From Clostridia bacterium (GTDB taxonomy: Bacteria; Bacillota; Clostridia; Christensenellales; Borkfalkiaceae): a DNA stretch of 44,555 nucleotides. A program made the translations under genes and the position numbers. The stretch spans positions 1 through 44,555 of the forward strand of contig CAAFMS010000001.1 in assembly GCA_900764105.1 (NCBI GenBank), in the 5' to 3' direction. Positions within the stretch are counted from its first letter, which is position 1, and every line of letters starts with the position of its first letter. Under the pieces are notes generated by a model, which worked only from the letters and a program-made list of their open reading frames with translations, was not told the origin of the DNA and searched no databases. Below, piece by piece: positions 31,361 through 41,500 of the stretch.

Positions 31361-32616
31361 CTTAAATCGACGGGTTCTCCGCCCGAAAGCCTCGATTCTT
31401 CCGCGGCAAAGCTCATTCTGTGGGATATGAGACTGTCCGCAAGAGTCGTTCTCGTATCTGTCGGCGCGCCGCCCGTTATATACGAGACGAAATCTTCAAA
31501 CAAAAGCTTGTCCCCGCCGCCGTGAACGGTTAAATCGGTTGCGTATTTCGTGATGTCGATAACGTAATCTTCCGATCTGAAGGGTTTCACGAGTATGGAA
31601 TTTTCTTCCATATCGGCAACCATTTCGCCGAGCGTTCCGTGAACTTTTATGCATCTGTGGCACTCTTTGGAAAAAGCCGTCATGGTAAGTTGCGCGGTGA
31701 CGTTCCCTTCGAAAAGCATGTTCACCACCTGATGATCGACAACGTCGTTATCGCAGGCGAACACGCATCTGCCGTAAGGAAATTTTTCGTCCGACAAAAG
31801 CTCGTCAACATATTCCTTTCTCGTGCCGCGGAAAGCCATGGCGTTGCCCAAAATCGGGTTATACGCCTTGTAAATGTCGTTATAAATCTTAAACGCGTCG
31901 TAAGGGCAATCCTTTTTAACGCTTTCGGGGCAACGGAAACATCTGTCCGCACTCCCTAAAGGCGCGTTTTCCTTTTTAAAATAATACAGATCGCCGAACG
32001 ACGAGACCTTTTTGCATTTTTTTCCGAGAAGCCAGAAGATTATATCGAGGTCGTGACAACACTTTGCGAGAATCATCGGCGAACTCTCTTCCTTGTTTCT
32101 CCACGCCCCGCGCACGTACGAATGCGCGTCGTGCCAGTACGCGACGTTTTCGGTCTGACTTATCGTAACCGCGTCGCCTATCTCGCCGCTTTTTATAACC
32201 TCGCGCATCTTCATATAGAACGGGCTGTAACGGAGAACGTGGCAGATCATAACCTTTCTGCCCGTTTCTTCCTGCACTTTTAAAATATCCTCGCAATCTT
32301 CCATAGTGGTTGCGATGGGCTTTTCAAGGCAGATATCGTAGCCGAGCCTCATAGCCTTTATGGCATGCTCTTTATGCTGTTTATCCTGCGTGCAGATGAA
32401 CGCCGCGTCCGCGATTTTGCCTTTTGCAAGGATTTCCTCCGCGCTCTTAAAGCAATTTTCGGGTTTTATGCCGAATTCCTTAATCGCCTTTTCTCTCGCC
32501 TCGGGGTTTACGTCGGCAACGGCGGTAAGTTCGGTTCTTTCATCGGCTTTGATATACCCGCCGAAAAGCTGCCCGCGGCTCCCGAATCCTATTATTATGA
32601 TTCCGATTTTATCCAT
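31357..32616 (-). CDS. Gfo/Idh/MocA-family oxidoreductase 2
   Basis: The 419-residue protein has a Rossmann motif IIIGFGSRG (6-14), a conserved CLEKPIATTMEDCE segment with the expected Glu-Lys-Pro at about 96-98, and the C-terminal domain with the CCHDLDIIFWLLGKK block (the His/Asp pair of the active site). It also has a cysteine cluster CFRCPESVKKDCPYDAF (about 220-236) that could bind a metal. GGAGG precedes the ATG, which overlaps the preceding GH106-like gene by eight bases. This canonical member probably oxidises or epimerises a sugar with NAD(P), alongside the divergent member at 24483-25736. Confidence 0.9.
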   Translation of the reverse strand: MDKIGIIIIGFGSRGQLFGGYIKADERTELTAVADVNPEAREKAIKEFGIKPENCFKSAEEILAKGKIADAAFICTQDKQHKEHAIKAMRLGYDICLEKPIATTMEDCEDILKVQEETGRKVMICHVLRYSPFYMKMREVIKSGEIGDAVTISQTENVAYWHDAHSYVRGAWRNKEESSPMILAKCCHDLDIIFWLLGKKCKKVSSFGDLYYFKKENAPLGSADRCFRCPESVKKDCPYDAFKIYNDIYKAYNPILGNAMAFRGTRKEYVDELLSDEKFPYGRCVFACDNDVVDHQVVNMLFEGNVTAQLTMTAFSKECHRCIKVHGTLGEMVADMEENSILVKPFRSEDYVIDITKYATDLTVHGGGDKLLFEDFVSYITGGAPTDTRTTLADSLISHRMSFAAEESRLSGGEPVDLR

Positions 32617-35095
32617 TTTTAACCTCCGAAAGCATTATGCGCCCGAAAATTCCGTAATTTTTATTGCTGCCCGTCATCGCGTTTTCTTCGGTAGACCCGA
32701 CGGTGATTTCGATTGTGTTTTCGCCGTTTTTAAGATCAGCCGTAACGTCGAATTCGTAAGGCGACCAGAGCTTAGCCCCCGCGAACCCGCCGTTGACCTT
32801 AACGCTTGCGTAGCTTTGAACGTTTTCAAGCCCGAGCATAACCTTTCCGCCCGGCTTTTCGATTGAAATTTTCTTCATGAACGTAACTTCGCCCGAAAAA
32901 TTCTGTTTACCCGCGGCGAAAAAGTTTGCCCTTTCGACTTCTTTTCCGCTCTCTTTTACTATCCAGTTTTCGGTTACGTCGGCAATGATTTTTTCGTAAA
33001 CTTCCGCGCGGGGCTTACCGCAATCGCCCGAAAACGCGACGATAACGGAGCCGTAAGGACGGAGACGGACGTAAACCGTCGTTTCGCCGTCCTGCTTCGT
33101 ATAGTCCGCAGGGGTGATCTCTCCGTTTTCGGCGTTCCAGATTTCCGCGCCCGAAAAGCCTTTCCTTTTAACGGTAAACGCCTTTTCTTCGCCCGTAGCG
33201 TTGACTAAAAAATCGATTTCTCTGTTTCCGTCTTTTCTCTTCAGTAAAAATACGCCTTTGACGTTTTTTCCGAGAGAAAGCCCGATATCTTCCGCAACGG
33301 CCTCCACGGCTTCCTCTTCTCTGTGTTTTTTGAAAACGACGAAGTTATCGCACGCAATAAGGTTTTGCAGCGTTTTTTCGTAAAGTTCGCTTTTAATTCC
33401 GTTTTCGTCCACGGGCGAAAAATCGCCGACGGAAACGACGTATCCGCCGCCTTTTGCAAACTCGGTTAATTTAACGAGGGTTTTCTCGCTCATTACCGAC
33501 GTAAAAGGCAGAATAATCGACTTATAGCCACACTTTTCATCATCAATCCCACATTTTCCCGAGAGCTTCGTTTCAATTCCGTAATCGTTTAAAAAATCGA
33601 AACAAACGCCGTTTTCGTTAAGACCTTCGGTTAAAAGAAGAAGCTGTTCGTCAAGCTCGTGAAGGGAAAAACGGTAAAGAGGACGGTATTCCGCCCACGA
33701 GGTTTCCACGGGGAAATAAACCGCCGCGTCGGGACAAAACTCGCCGCACCTGCCTATATAGCTTAGCCTTTTTACGTAATCGGCATACTGCTTGAAATAC
33801 TTCCAATAACCGTTCTGAAAAAACAGGGACGGCGGACTTTCGGTTTTTCTTATGCCGTCGGTCGAATAAAAGAACGCGTGCGGCACGAGCATGTTTACGC
33901 CCTGAACGTACTGAACGTCCGTTCTTATCTTCATTTCTTCTGGGGTGAGCGACCACCCGAAGCCGCCGAACGTCTCGCTGAAACAAATTTCTTTATCGTA
34001 AACGTGCGCGGCGGAAGAACCGAGCCTTTCGGTAATCTTTTTCGGATTTCTGTCTATAAAGTCTATCCCCGAAGCGTCGAGCGCGTTCATCGCGGAGAAA
34101 AAATCGCTTTCCGTCTGCACGAGCGACTCGATGAAATCTTCTCTGTGCAGATGCCCTATATGAATAAGCCCGTCTTTGTGCAGAAAATCGGATATTACGT
34201 CAAAATATCCTTCTTTATAAAATTCCGCGACGGCTTTATAATAATCGCATCTCGTTTTAACCGAAACCGCGCCCATATTCTGCCACAAACAGCACAAATG
34301 CGGGCGAATGTCGTAACCGAATTTTTCGATAAACCGCGTTGCGAAATCGTCCGTCCAGATTACGGTGTTAAGGTTTTTGCATTGCTCGAGATAGTTCTGA
34401 TAAAACCCGGGTTCGTCGGTGAAAAAACCTTTGATAACCTTTCCCCACTGCTTTTTGAACCTCTTTTTATATTCCGCATGGGTGAATTTAACGAATTCGC
34501 GCGTTGCGGCGGGGTTTAAGAGGTCTACGTAAGGGTGCGGTGAATAAGCGGGACGATGCCCGCATTTTTCCTTTCTGAAAACGAAAACTTCCCAGCAGAG
34601 AGTTTCCGACTTCCACGGTTTACACTTTTTCTGCTCATAATCGGTGATATCGAGAAAATATTCGTCGCTATGCACCGCAACGACGCATTCAAGCTCGGTG
34701 TTCGGTTTATCTTCGACGGTTATGTATTCGCCGAGAACGGGATAGATTTTATCCACGCTTAAACACGTCGCGCCGTATGCGGGGTTTTCTTCGGTAACTT
34801 TTCCGCCCGCATAGCCGCTCGGCCAGTTATCCTCGTCGTAAATAAGCACGGTAAGCCCGAGTTTTTCGCACTCGTTTAAAATAACGCCGATCTTTTCAAA
34901 CCACTTTTCCGAAAGGTATTCCACCTCGCAACCTTTTCTCGAATGAAGAATAACCTTATCCACGCCCTTTTCCTTCATTTCGGAAAGCTGACGTTTCAGT
35001 TCGCTATCGTCCAGATCGCCGTTTAAAAACCAGAAAGGCGCCGCCGAATATTCCTCGGACGGGTTTTTGAATTGCTGTCTGTCAAATAATATCAT
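32609..35095 (-). CDS. GH106/GH2-like glycoside hydrolase
   Basis: The 828-residue protein begins with the phrase FWFLNGDLDDSELKRQLSEM and LIYDEDNWPSGYAGG, typical of the GH106-type alpha-L-rhamnosidase-like TIM barrel group. KGFFTDEPGFYQNY contains a likely catalytic Glu/Asp. A middle Rossmann-like region (about 480-560) and a C-terminal galactose-binding-like beta domain (VQSYASVKVNGGFAGAKLW, about 765-815) complete it. No signal peptide is present, so it is cytoplasmic. AGGG precedes the ATG, three bases after the permease stop. Removal of rhamnose or a related residue from an imported oligosaccharide is plausible. The specificity is not proven, because this group includes many enzymes of unknown substrate. 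Confidence 0.75.
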   Translation of the reverse strand: MILFDRQQFKNPSEEYSAAPFWFLNGDLDDSELKRQLSEMKEKGVDKVILHSRKGCEVEYLSEKWFEKIGVILNECEKLGLTVLIYDEDNWPSGYAGGKVTEENPAYGATCLSVDKIYPVLGEYITVEDKPNTELECVVAVHSDEYFLDITDYEQKKCKPWKSETLCWEVFVFRKEKCGHRPAYSPHPYVDLLNPAATREFVKFTHAEYKKRFKKQWGKVIKGFFTDEPGFYQNYLEQCKNLNTVIWTDDFATRFIEKFGYDIRPHLCCLWQNMGAVSVKTRCDYYKAVAEFYKEGYFDVISDFLHKDGLIHIGHLHREDFIESLVQTESDFFSAMNALDASGIDFIDRNPKKITERLGSSAAHVYDKEICFSETFGGFGWSLTPEEMKIRTDVQYVQGVNMLVPHAFFYSTDGIRKTESPPSLFFQNGYWKYFKQYADYVKRLSYIGRCGEFCPDAAVYFPVETSWAEYRPLYRFSLHELDEQLLLLTEGLNENGVCFDFLNDYGIETKLSGKCGIDDEKCGYKSIILPFTSVMSEKTLVKLTEFAKGGGYVVSVGDFSPVDENGIKSELYEKTLQNLIACDNFVVFKKHREEEAVEAVAEDIGLSLGKNVKGVFLLKRKDGNREIDFLVNATGEEKAFTVKRKGFSGAEIWNAENGEITPADYTKQDGETTVYVRLRPYGSVIVAFSGDCGKPRAEVYEKIIADVTENWIVKESGKEVERANFFAAGKQNFSGEVTFMKKISIEKPGGKVMLGLENVQSYASVKVNGGFAGAKLWSPYEFDVTADLKNGENTIEITVGSTEENAMTGSNKNYGIFGRIMLSEVKNG

Positions 35096-35098
35096 AAG

Positions 35099-35983
35099 TT
35101 AACCCTTTACGCCGTCGGACGAAGAAAGTCCGTTCTGAAGCGGCTTTTGGAATATCGCGTAGACGATAAGAATGGGAACCATTGCGATTATAAGCGCGGC
35201 GAATTTCAGAGTTTCGCCCGCCGTGGCGTCGTTCATAAGTTCGTTGATACCCGCGGAAAGCGTGTATTTGTCGGGGTTTTTTATGAACGTGATACTCATT
35301 ATATACTCGTTCCATATACCTACGAAACTCAGAAGTCCTACCATGAATATGGCGGGAACGATCATAGGAACGACGAGGGTTATATACGCCTGAAACTGAT
35401 TCGCGCCGTCGATTTCCGCAGCCTCCAATATCGAGTTGTTTATGCTTCGGATAAAGGGCGTTAAAAGGAATACGTAGAACGGAACGCCCTGCAACGCGTT
35501 AGTGAGCATCAACGTGAATAATACGACGTTTTCTTTCGTCATATTGAGTTTTTTGCACATCTGCAAAAGCGGAACGAGCAGGAGAATTTGCGGCACCATC
35601 ATAAATATCGAGTAGAAAATCTCGATTGTCTTGACGGCGGGGTGTATGAATTTACCCACGACGTAAGCCGAAGTAGTCGTCATAATTATCGACAACGCGA
35701 CCGTGCCTACGCTTAAAAGCAAACTGTTAAAGAAGTATTTCGAGAAGTTCGCTCCCTGCCATGCGTTTTTGTAGTTCACCCATTGCAACTCGGCGGGTAA
35801 AGCCCACGCGTTCGTGCCGAATTCCTTATTCGTTTTCAAAGAACTGAGTAAAGCCCAGAGAAGGGGGAATATAATGAGAATCGTCCATATCACAAGGAAC
35901 ACCCTCACTATATTTCTCGTTATGGTAAGCGATTTCTCTTCCACGCGGTTTTTGCGGTTTTTAACTTTAAGTTCGCCTCTCAT
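35099..35983 (-). CDS. Sugar ABC transporter permease, MalG/AraQ type
   Basis: The 294-residue protein has six membrane helices and the EAA loop EAAEIDGANQFQAYITLVVP (about 190-210), which contacts the ATPase. It is the second permease of a CUT1-type sugar importer. AGGAG lies in the stop region of the preceding permease and the ATG overlaps that stop (ATGA), so the two permeases are translated in a fixed ratio. No msmX/malK-type ATPase is in the window, so a shared ATPase elsewhere is likely, as in many Firmicutes. Confidence 0.92.
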   Translation of the reverse strand: MRGELKVKNRKNRVEEKSLTITRNIVRVFLVIWTILIIFPLLWALLSSLKTNKEFGTNAWALPAELQWVNYKNAWQGANFSKYFFNSLLLSVGTVALSIIMTTTSAYVVGKFIHPAVKTIEIFYSIFMMVPQILLLVPLLQMCKKLNMTKENVVLFTLMLTNALQGVPFYVFLLTPFIRSINNSILEAAEIDGANQFQAYITLVVPMIVPAIFMVGLLSFVGIWNEYIMSITFIKNPDKYTLSAGINELMNDATAGETLKFAALIIAMVPILIVYAIFQKPLQNGLSSSDGVKG

Positions 35984-36906
35984 AACGCGTCTCCTATCTT
36001 GTTCATAACGAATTTAACCGAAAGCGAAATAACGCAGGTGATAACGAGCATAACGAGCGCGGCGGCGTAAGAATAGCCGATTTGCAGTTTCAAACCCGAA
36101 TATCCGTATTTGTAAACGTACAAGCCCATTACCATGGCGTTGTTGTCGAGACCGCCGTTGGGCGCGAATACGTTCACGAGTCCGAAGTTGCCGCCGAGCG
36201 ACTGATAAAGAATAGATACGACCATAAACGTTACCTGAAGCCATACCGCAGGCATCGTTATGTATTTGAGTTGGGTCATTTCGCCCGCCCCGTCTATTCT
36301 CGCCGCTTCGTAAAGTTCGCCCGGTATTTGGTGAATAGCCGCTATCATTGTGAGCATGAAAAGTCCCACGCCGCACCAACTCGCGACGAAACCTATTACC
36401 CCGAGCGGGTATTTCGTTATCCAGTCTATACTGAATCCGCTTTTGAAAATCGAACATATAGCGTTCATAAGACCCATATCCGAAGGCATGAAAACGAAAC
36501 CCCAAAGCGAACCTATGATTATGGTCGAAATTACGTTGGGGATATAGAAAACGAACTTATAGAATACTATTTCGGGCGTTTTCATGCGAAACCTCGTAAG
36601 GGTAATCGCGAAAAGCACGGTTAAAAAGCATATCACGACTTCCTTTATAAGGGTTATGATAAGGTCGTTTTTAAGAGCCTTCCAAAAGACGGGGTCTTTA
36701 AAGACGTCGGTATAATTCTTCCACTTTATATAGGTCATTTTCTTGTAACCGCCCCACTTGTAAAAACTCATTTTTACCGACTGTAAAATGGGGACTACGC
36801 AAAACATTATATAGAGTGCAAGAACTACGCCGCAGGTCACCGCAAAAAATATCCATTTGGATAACGTCATGTTGCTGTTTATTTTGAATTTACGGTTTTT
36901 CGGCAT
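35980..36906 (-). CDS. Sugar ABC transporter permease, MalF/UgpA type
   Basis: The 308-residue protein has an N-terminal helix (about 16-38) and five further helices with the EAA loop EAARIDGAGEMTQLKYITMP (about 200-220). It pairs with the MalG-like permease encoded next to it to form the channel of a CUT1-type importer for oligosaccharides. AGAGG precedes the ATG. The gene is separated from the substrate-binding protein gene by a strong 18-base hairpin, which probably keeps permease levels below binding protein levels. Confidence 0.92.
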   Translation of the reverse strand: MPKNRKFKINSNMTLSKWIFFAVTCGVVLALYIMFCVVPILQSVKMSFYKWGGYKKMTYIKWKNYTDVFKDPVFWKALKNDLIITLIKEVVICFLTVLFAITLTRFRMKTPEIVFYKFVFYIPNVISTIIIGSLWGFVFMPSDMGLMNAICSIFKSGFSIDWITKYPLGVIGFVASWCGVGLFMLTMIAAIHQIPGELYEAARIDGAGEMTQLKYITMPAVWLQVTFMVVSILYQSLGGNFGLVNVFAPNGGLDNNAMVMGLYVYKYGYSGLKLQIGYSYAAALVMLVITCVISLSVKFVMNKIGDAL

Positions 36907-36960
36907 ATATGTTCCTCTTCGCCCGTAGGAAAATTCGCTTTCCCGTCGGCGATTTTTTAT

Positions 36961-37000
36961 TTATTTTCCGCGAGCGGACTTCTCCGCTCGCGGAAAATAA
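36961..37000 (-). terminator. Intercistronic hairpin between binding protein and permeases
   Basis: An 18-base perfect stem (36961-36978 with 36983-37000, core TTTTCCGCGAGCGGA) with a four-base loop follows the binding-protein gene. The T-run after it on the minus strand is poor, so it is more likely an RNA-stabilising or partial terminator than a full stop. Confidence 0.75.
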
Positions 37001-37025
37001 CTGTTAAACGTTAATTGTTTAGTTA

Positions 37026-38432
37026 TTATTTGTCTGCTAACTGTTTCTTAGCCTGAGCCGCGAGTTCGTCGCAAACCGCGTCGACTATCTTCTTTCTGTC
37101 AGTGATTTTCGTACCTTTTACGGTTTTTTCTCCCGCAACGATAGAGTTTACGCCGTCGTTGAATACGGTGTCTACGCCGCCCCAACTTCCTACGTGAAGA
37201 ACACGTCTGTAAGCGGAGTTGTTCATTACTTCCTGAGCGTATTTAAGAACGTCGGAAACTTTTTCCGCGTTAAGTTCTACGTTGGTAGCCGACGGAGAAT
37301 CGGAACACTCCGCAAACTTCTGAGCGACGTCGGTACGATACAGGTATCTTACAAATTCGAGAGCCGCCGCTTTGTTCTTGGCGTCGTTTGCGATCGCGCA
37401 GGTGGTGGACGAAGCGACTACTACCTGTTTTTCGACGTTGAGAGCCGAAGGAGTATATCTCATATTGAAGCCGTCGGGAATAGCGTTGAGATCTGCCATT
37501 TCCTTTCTGAGCCAGAGTCCGTTCGGTATGAACGCCGCCTTGTGGTTAAGCCACTGCATCTGCGACTGCGTGTGGTTAAGAGAAATACAGTCCGCAACCG
37601 CATACTGTTTTTCAACGAGCGTCGCAAAACGATTCATAACCGCTTTGAACTCCGCGGAAGTATAAACTTCGGCGTCGAGAGCGTTTTCTACCCTGTTGTA
37701 GAACGAGTCGCCTACCTCTGCGAGAGCGGGAAGAATCATACCCTGTACGAGATATCCCGAGTATACGCCGGGGTAAATGAGAGCCGCCGTTTCAGCGGTA
37801 GCGTTTTTATCTACCCAAGTCGAAAGTTCGCTGTAATTCGTCGGAATTGTCCAATTTTTCTTAGTAAAGAGGGCTTCGTCATACCACATACCGTAGGAAC
37901 TGACGAGAAGGGGCATACCGTAACTTATGGTTTTGCCCTCGTCGTTAGTGTACTTATGAATGTACTCGGTAATCATTCTGTCTTTGATTTTCACGTTCTC
38001 TTCGCCCGCAACGGTAGCCGTTTCAAGCCAATCGGTGAAATCGTAAAGCATATCGTTTTCGAGCCAAGCCTGTTTATCCAAAGTACCGTCGAGGAATACG
38101 AAATCGGGAGGATTGCCGTCTCTCCATTCGTCCTGCATAGACTCGTTTACGGTGTTGGACATGCTGGCGATAACGTTGTATTCGGGGTGGTCTTTTTCAA
38201 ACTCCTGCAAAACGTACTTCCACATTTCCGAACCGTAACCGCCCGTGAAGATTTGAAGGGTAAAATCGGTCTTTTTGCCCGGTTTCGTCGATTCGCCGTT
38301 TTCCGAAGAATTACCTGCGGGAGTACTGTCCTTACCGGACGTTCCGCCGCCGCCTCCTCCGCCGCACGCAGCCATTGCAAACGCCATAACAAGCGTAAGC
38401 ATACAGATCAAAAGTTTTTTGATTTTTGCCAT
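37026..38432 (-). CDS. Sugar ABC transporter substrate-binding lipoprotein
   Basis: The 468-residue protein has a lipoprotein signal (MAKIKKLLICMLTLVMAFAM AAC) with the lipid-modified Cys at 23, followed by a run of seven Gly and a Ser/Thr-rich linker. The mature part is a type I extracellular solute-binding protein (DFVFLDGTLDKQAWLENDML; IPTNYSELSTW; a long helix before NNSAYRRVL). It hands an oligosaccharide to the permeases encoded downstream. AGGAG precedes the ATG. It is the first gene of the importer operon and follows the GH42-like surface gene by 104 bases that contain two hairpins. The ligand is unknown. Confidence 0.93.
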   Translation of the reverse strand: MAKIKKLLICMLTLVMAFAMAACGGGGGGGTSGKDSTPAGNSSENGESTKPGKKTDFTLQIFTGGYGSEMWKYVLQEFEKDHPEYNVIASMSNTVNESMQDEWRDGNPPDFVFLDGTLDKQAWLENDMLYDFTDWLETATVAGEENVKIKDRMITEYIHKYTNDEGKTISYGMPLLVSSYGMWYDEALFTKKNWTIPTNYSELSTWVDKNATAETAALIYPGVYSGYLVQGMILPALAEVGDSFYNRVENALDAEVYTSAEFKAVMNRFATLVEKQYAVADCISLNHTQSQMQWLNHKAAFIPNGLWLRKEMADLNAIPDGFNMRYTPSALNVEKQVVVASSTTCAIANDAKNKAAALEFVRYLYRTDVAQKFAECSDSPSATNVELNAEKVSDVLKYAQEVMNNSAYRRVLHVGSWGGVDTVFNDGVNSIVAGEKTVKGTKITDRKKIVDAVCDELAAQAKKQLADK

Positions 38433-38466
38433 AATTTTCTCTCCTTTTTTTTATTATTTAAGGGTA

Positions 38467-38509
38467 TTTTCCCGAGCCAAAGGCTCGGGAAAAGGGGTAT
38501 ACCCCTTTT
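38467..38509 (-). terminator. Twin palindromes between the surface enzyme and importer genes
   Basis: TTTTCCCGAGCC-AAA-GGCTCGGGAAAA (38467-38493) overlaps AAAAGGGGTATACCCCTTTT (38490-38509, perfect 20-base palindrome). Only one of the two can form fully at a time, because they share the AAAA segment. It may be a terminator of the GH42-like gene with a possible alternative structure. Confidence 0.6.
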
Positions 38510-38536
38510 CCCTCGTTTCCGAATTTTCGTACTTTT

Positions 38537-41500
38537 TCAGTCTTCTTTGCGTTTTTTCATCGTGATAACCGCCGTAGCCGCAATCGCCGCGAGAAGTCCG
38601 AGCGCCGAGCCGAAGGTCATAGCCAACCAGCAACCGCCATTTTTATCGCCCGAATCGTTGCCGCTGTCGGGCTTTTCCGAACTTCCGCTTTCGCCCGACG
38701 ATTCGTCGGGTTTATCCGGTTTATCGGGTTTATCGGGATTCGCCGAGTGTTTCTCCGTCCTTAAAAGCAAGGTCGTACCCGCTTCCGTTTCGACTTCGAC
38801 TTTCGATACGTTCCTCGCGATATAAACGCCCTTGAACACGTCGTAAACGTCTACTTTTCCGTCGAATTCTATCGTCTTTTTACCGCCGTAGGGCGAAGCG
38901 ATCGAAACGTAGGTATTGTTTCTGAACACTACGTCGTTCTCGCTTTCGACGAGTTTGACTCCGCAGATTCTCAGAATGTTTCTTAAAAGTTCCTCGGGGA
39001 TATTGCCCACCGCCGAATAAATCGACATATAGTAGCCGCCGTCCGCTGTCTGAACCGCTTTTACGGCAAGACCGGTAAGATCGCTGTTATAGATCTTTCC
39101 GAGCGTTTCCGCGGCCCTGTCGTTTACGTAAAACATCGGGTCGACTTTGGTCGAATTTATCCAACCGTAAAGCTTTCCGTCAAGCCCCTTCGTGTAAGTT
39201 TCGTTTCCGACGATCCGTATTCCGTAATAAGACGTGGGAGCTTTCGCGAGCGTTATGTCGGTGAGAGCGGAAACGTAATCTACGGACATAGTGCCGTCCG
39301 AGCCGTAAATGCCCGGGACGCCTACCCATAATATCGTCTTTCCGTCTTTCTTGAGGTACTTGTTTATAGCCGCTTTCTGCTTTTCCGTGACGTTCGTCGC
39401 AAGAATAAGATATACGTCGTATTCTCTTGCAAATCCGTCCTCGATGTCCGAAAGATACAACATATCGTAAGAAGTTCCGATGTGTCCCAAACTTTCTTTC
39501 TGCTCGTATAACGCCTCGTAAAGGAAATGGTAAGTTCCGTCGAAGGAATAAGCAAGGGTCGTGGCGATATCGTCGCCGATAACGTAAGCGATCTTCGAAT
39601 TGCTCCTGACGGGCTTTTGAATCGCCTTGTCCCATTCCGCTTTTGCCGCTTTTATCATCGAATAGATTTCGGGATCGTCGAACCAGCCGCCGTACATATC
39701 GTACCACCACAGCCCCGCGCCTTTTATCATCATGTTCGAAAAATCTCTCTTCAAAGCTTCGACGGAATCTTTAAGGGTGTACGTTTTTCCCCATTCGCCT
39801 AAAAGCGCGGGACTTGTAGTCTTACTGTCGAAATAAACGGTACGGCTGTCGCACTCGATTATCGGGAGTTTTCCCGCCGTTATGAGCGAGTCTACCATCA
39901 TCATGTAGGACGCGCTCATGCCGAGAAGTCTTTCGTCGTAACAGATAGGCGAGCAAAGGAAATCGACGTAAGGCGAAGCGATTACTCTCGCTATCGCGGC
40001 GTTTGCAAGTCCGTTAGCCTCGTAAGTGAGTCCGTGCGTGAGATATCCCGTGTACGTTCCCACAATCCACTTGTTGTCGATCGCTTCTTTAACGGTCTTC
40101 GCGAGATAAATTACGCTGTCCGACGTCATATCGCTCGCAAACGAATGGAAATCGATAACGTTTCTCTGCGCTTTTCCGTCGAGGAGAGTTTCGTAAGTGT
40201 ATGCCTTTCTTTCGTCGTACGTGGGAACCGAAGCAGTTTCGAAGGTAACGCCCTTTTTGCCCCAGGCGGTTGCTAAGGCTTCGTTTGTAACGTATTTTTC
40301 TTTGAGCCATTCGCGAAATGCTATAAGCGCGTCCTTGCCGAAATCGGCGCACTCGGAAAGACTAACTCCGTAAGTCTGCCATTCGAACGTCGCGCCCGCC
40401 GAAATTTTGACGGCGAACATATGCCCCGCGTAAGGCTGAGCGAGAACGTGCGCTATAAGCGCCTGATAGTAAACGCCTACGTCTTCTCTCCACTTCTTCG
40501 ACGCATAGCTTATGCCGGCTTTTTTGCCTTTGCTGTCTATAGCGTAAGCGTCGGGGTTCTTTTTAAACCACCAATCCGGCGGATCGGCATCGAGCATGAG
40601 CATGAGCTTGGCGGACGGCGCACCCTGAAGGGTTTCGTAAACGACTTCGTCCAAAGCCGTGAAATCGTATTCGCCGTAACCCGTCCACATCGAACCCGAA
40701 CTGTTCATATTGTAGCTGCGGCAGTTCGGAAGACACATAAGGTCTACGTCCGCGCCGTACATTCCGGACGCGTACTGCGTTTTGAAAACGGTTTTCTGCT
40801 CGCGAAGATACATCATCGGCGCGACTTTTTCGCCGTTTACGATAAGCTGAACTCTGCCGTTCTCTTTTTCGATATGACTTTCCGTCAGAACGACTTCTTT
40901 TGTCGTTATCGCGACGTATTTGCCTCTGATTATATTGCCGGCATATCTGCTGTTCGTGATTTTGAACTCTTCGGTATCGAACTGAAGCTGATAACTGTCC
41001 GACGTGAGATAATCGGGAATTTCCACTCTGTAAGTGACGATATTATCCTCGCCGACAACCCATTCGGACGTTTTTTTGCCCGAAACGAGCGTGGGAACGA
41101 GCCAGTTTTCCATAACTTCGTCTTCGTCGGCAACGTATTTGCTTCTGAAGTTTACCTTAAAGGTAAGATCCTTCGTTATCTGTTCCGATATATGCGCGTT
41201 GAACGTAAATTCGAGCATATCGCCCGCGTTTACGGCTTCCGTTACCTCCGCGCTCTTTATGGTAAGCTTCGGCAACAACTCCGCGTTCTGTTTGTAAACT
41301 ATTTCGCCCCACGGCATGCACGGCGGCGCGCCGATGACGAAAGAAGATTTCCATGCGGAATCGTCAAAGTCGGTTTTGTTCCAGTCATAGCCGTCGAGAT
41401 GTTTTTCTCCCGCGTTATACGAGAGAACGGAGTTATCCGAAGAAACGCGCATTTTCTTTCCGCTCTCCAGAGTGAGTTCGAGGTCGAAAAGAAGTCCGCC

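Noticed and set aside
37194..38825. A 543-codon plus-strand open frame
   Set aside because: It lies antisense to the substrate-binding protein gene and the end of the GH42-like gene, has no family features, is rich in Arg/Phe/Val as expected of an antisense frame, and lacks a ribosome binding site.
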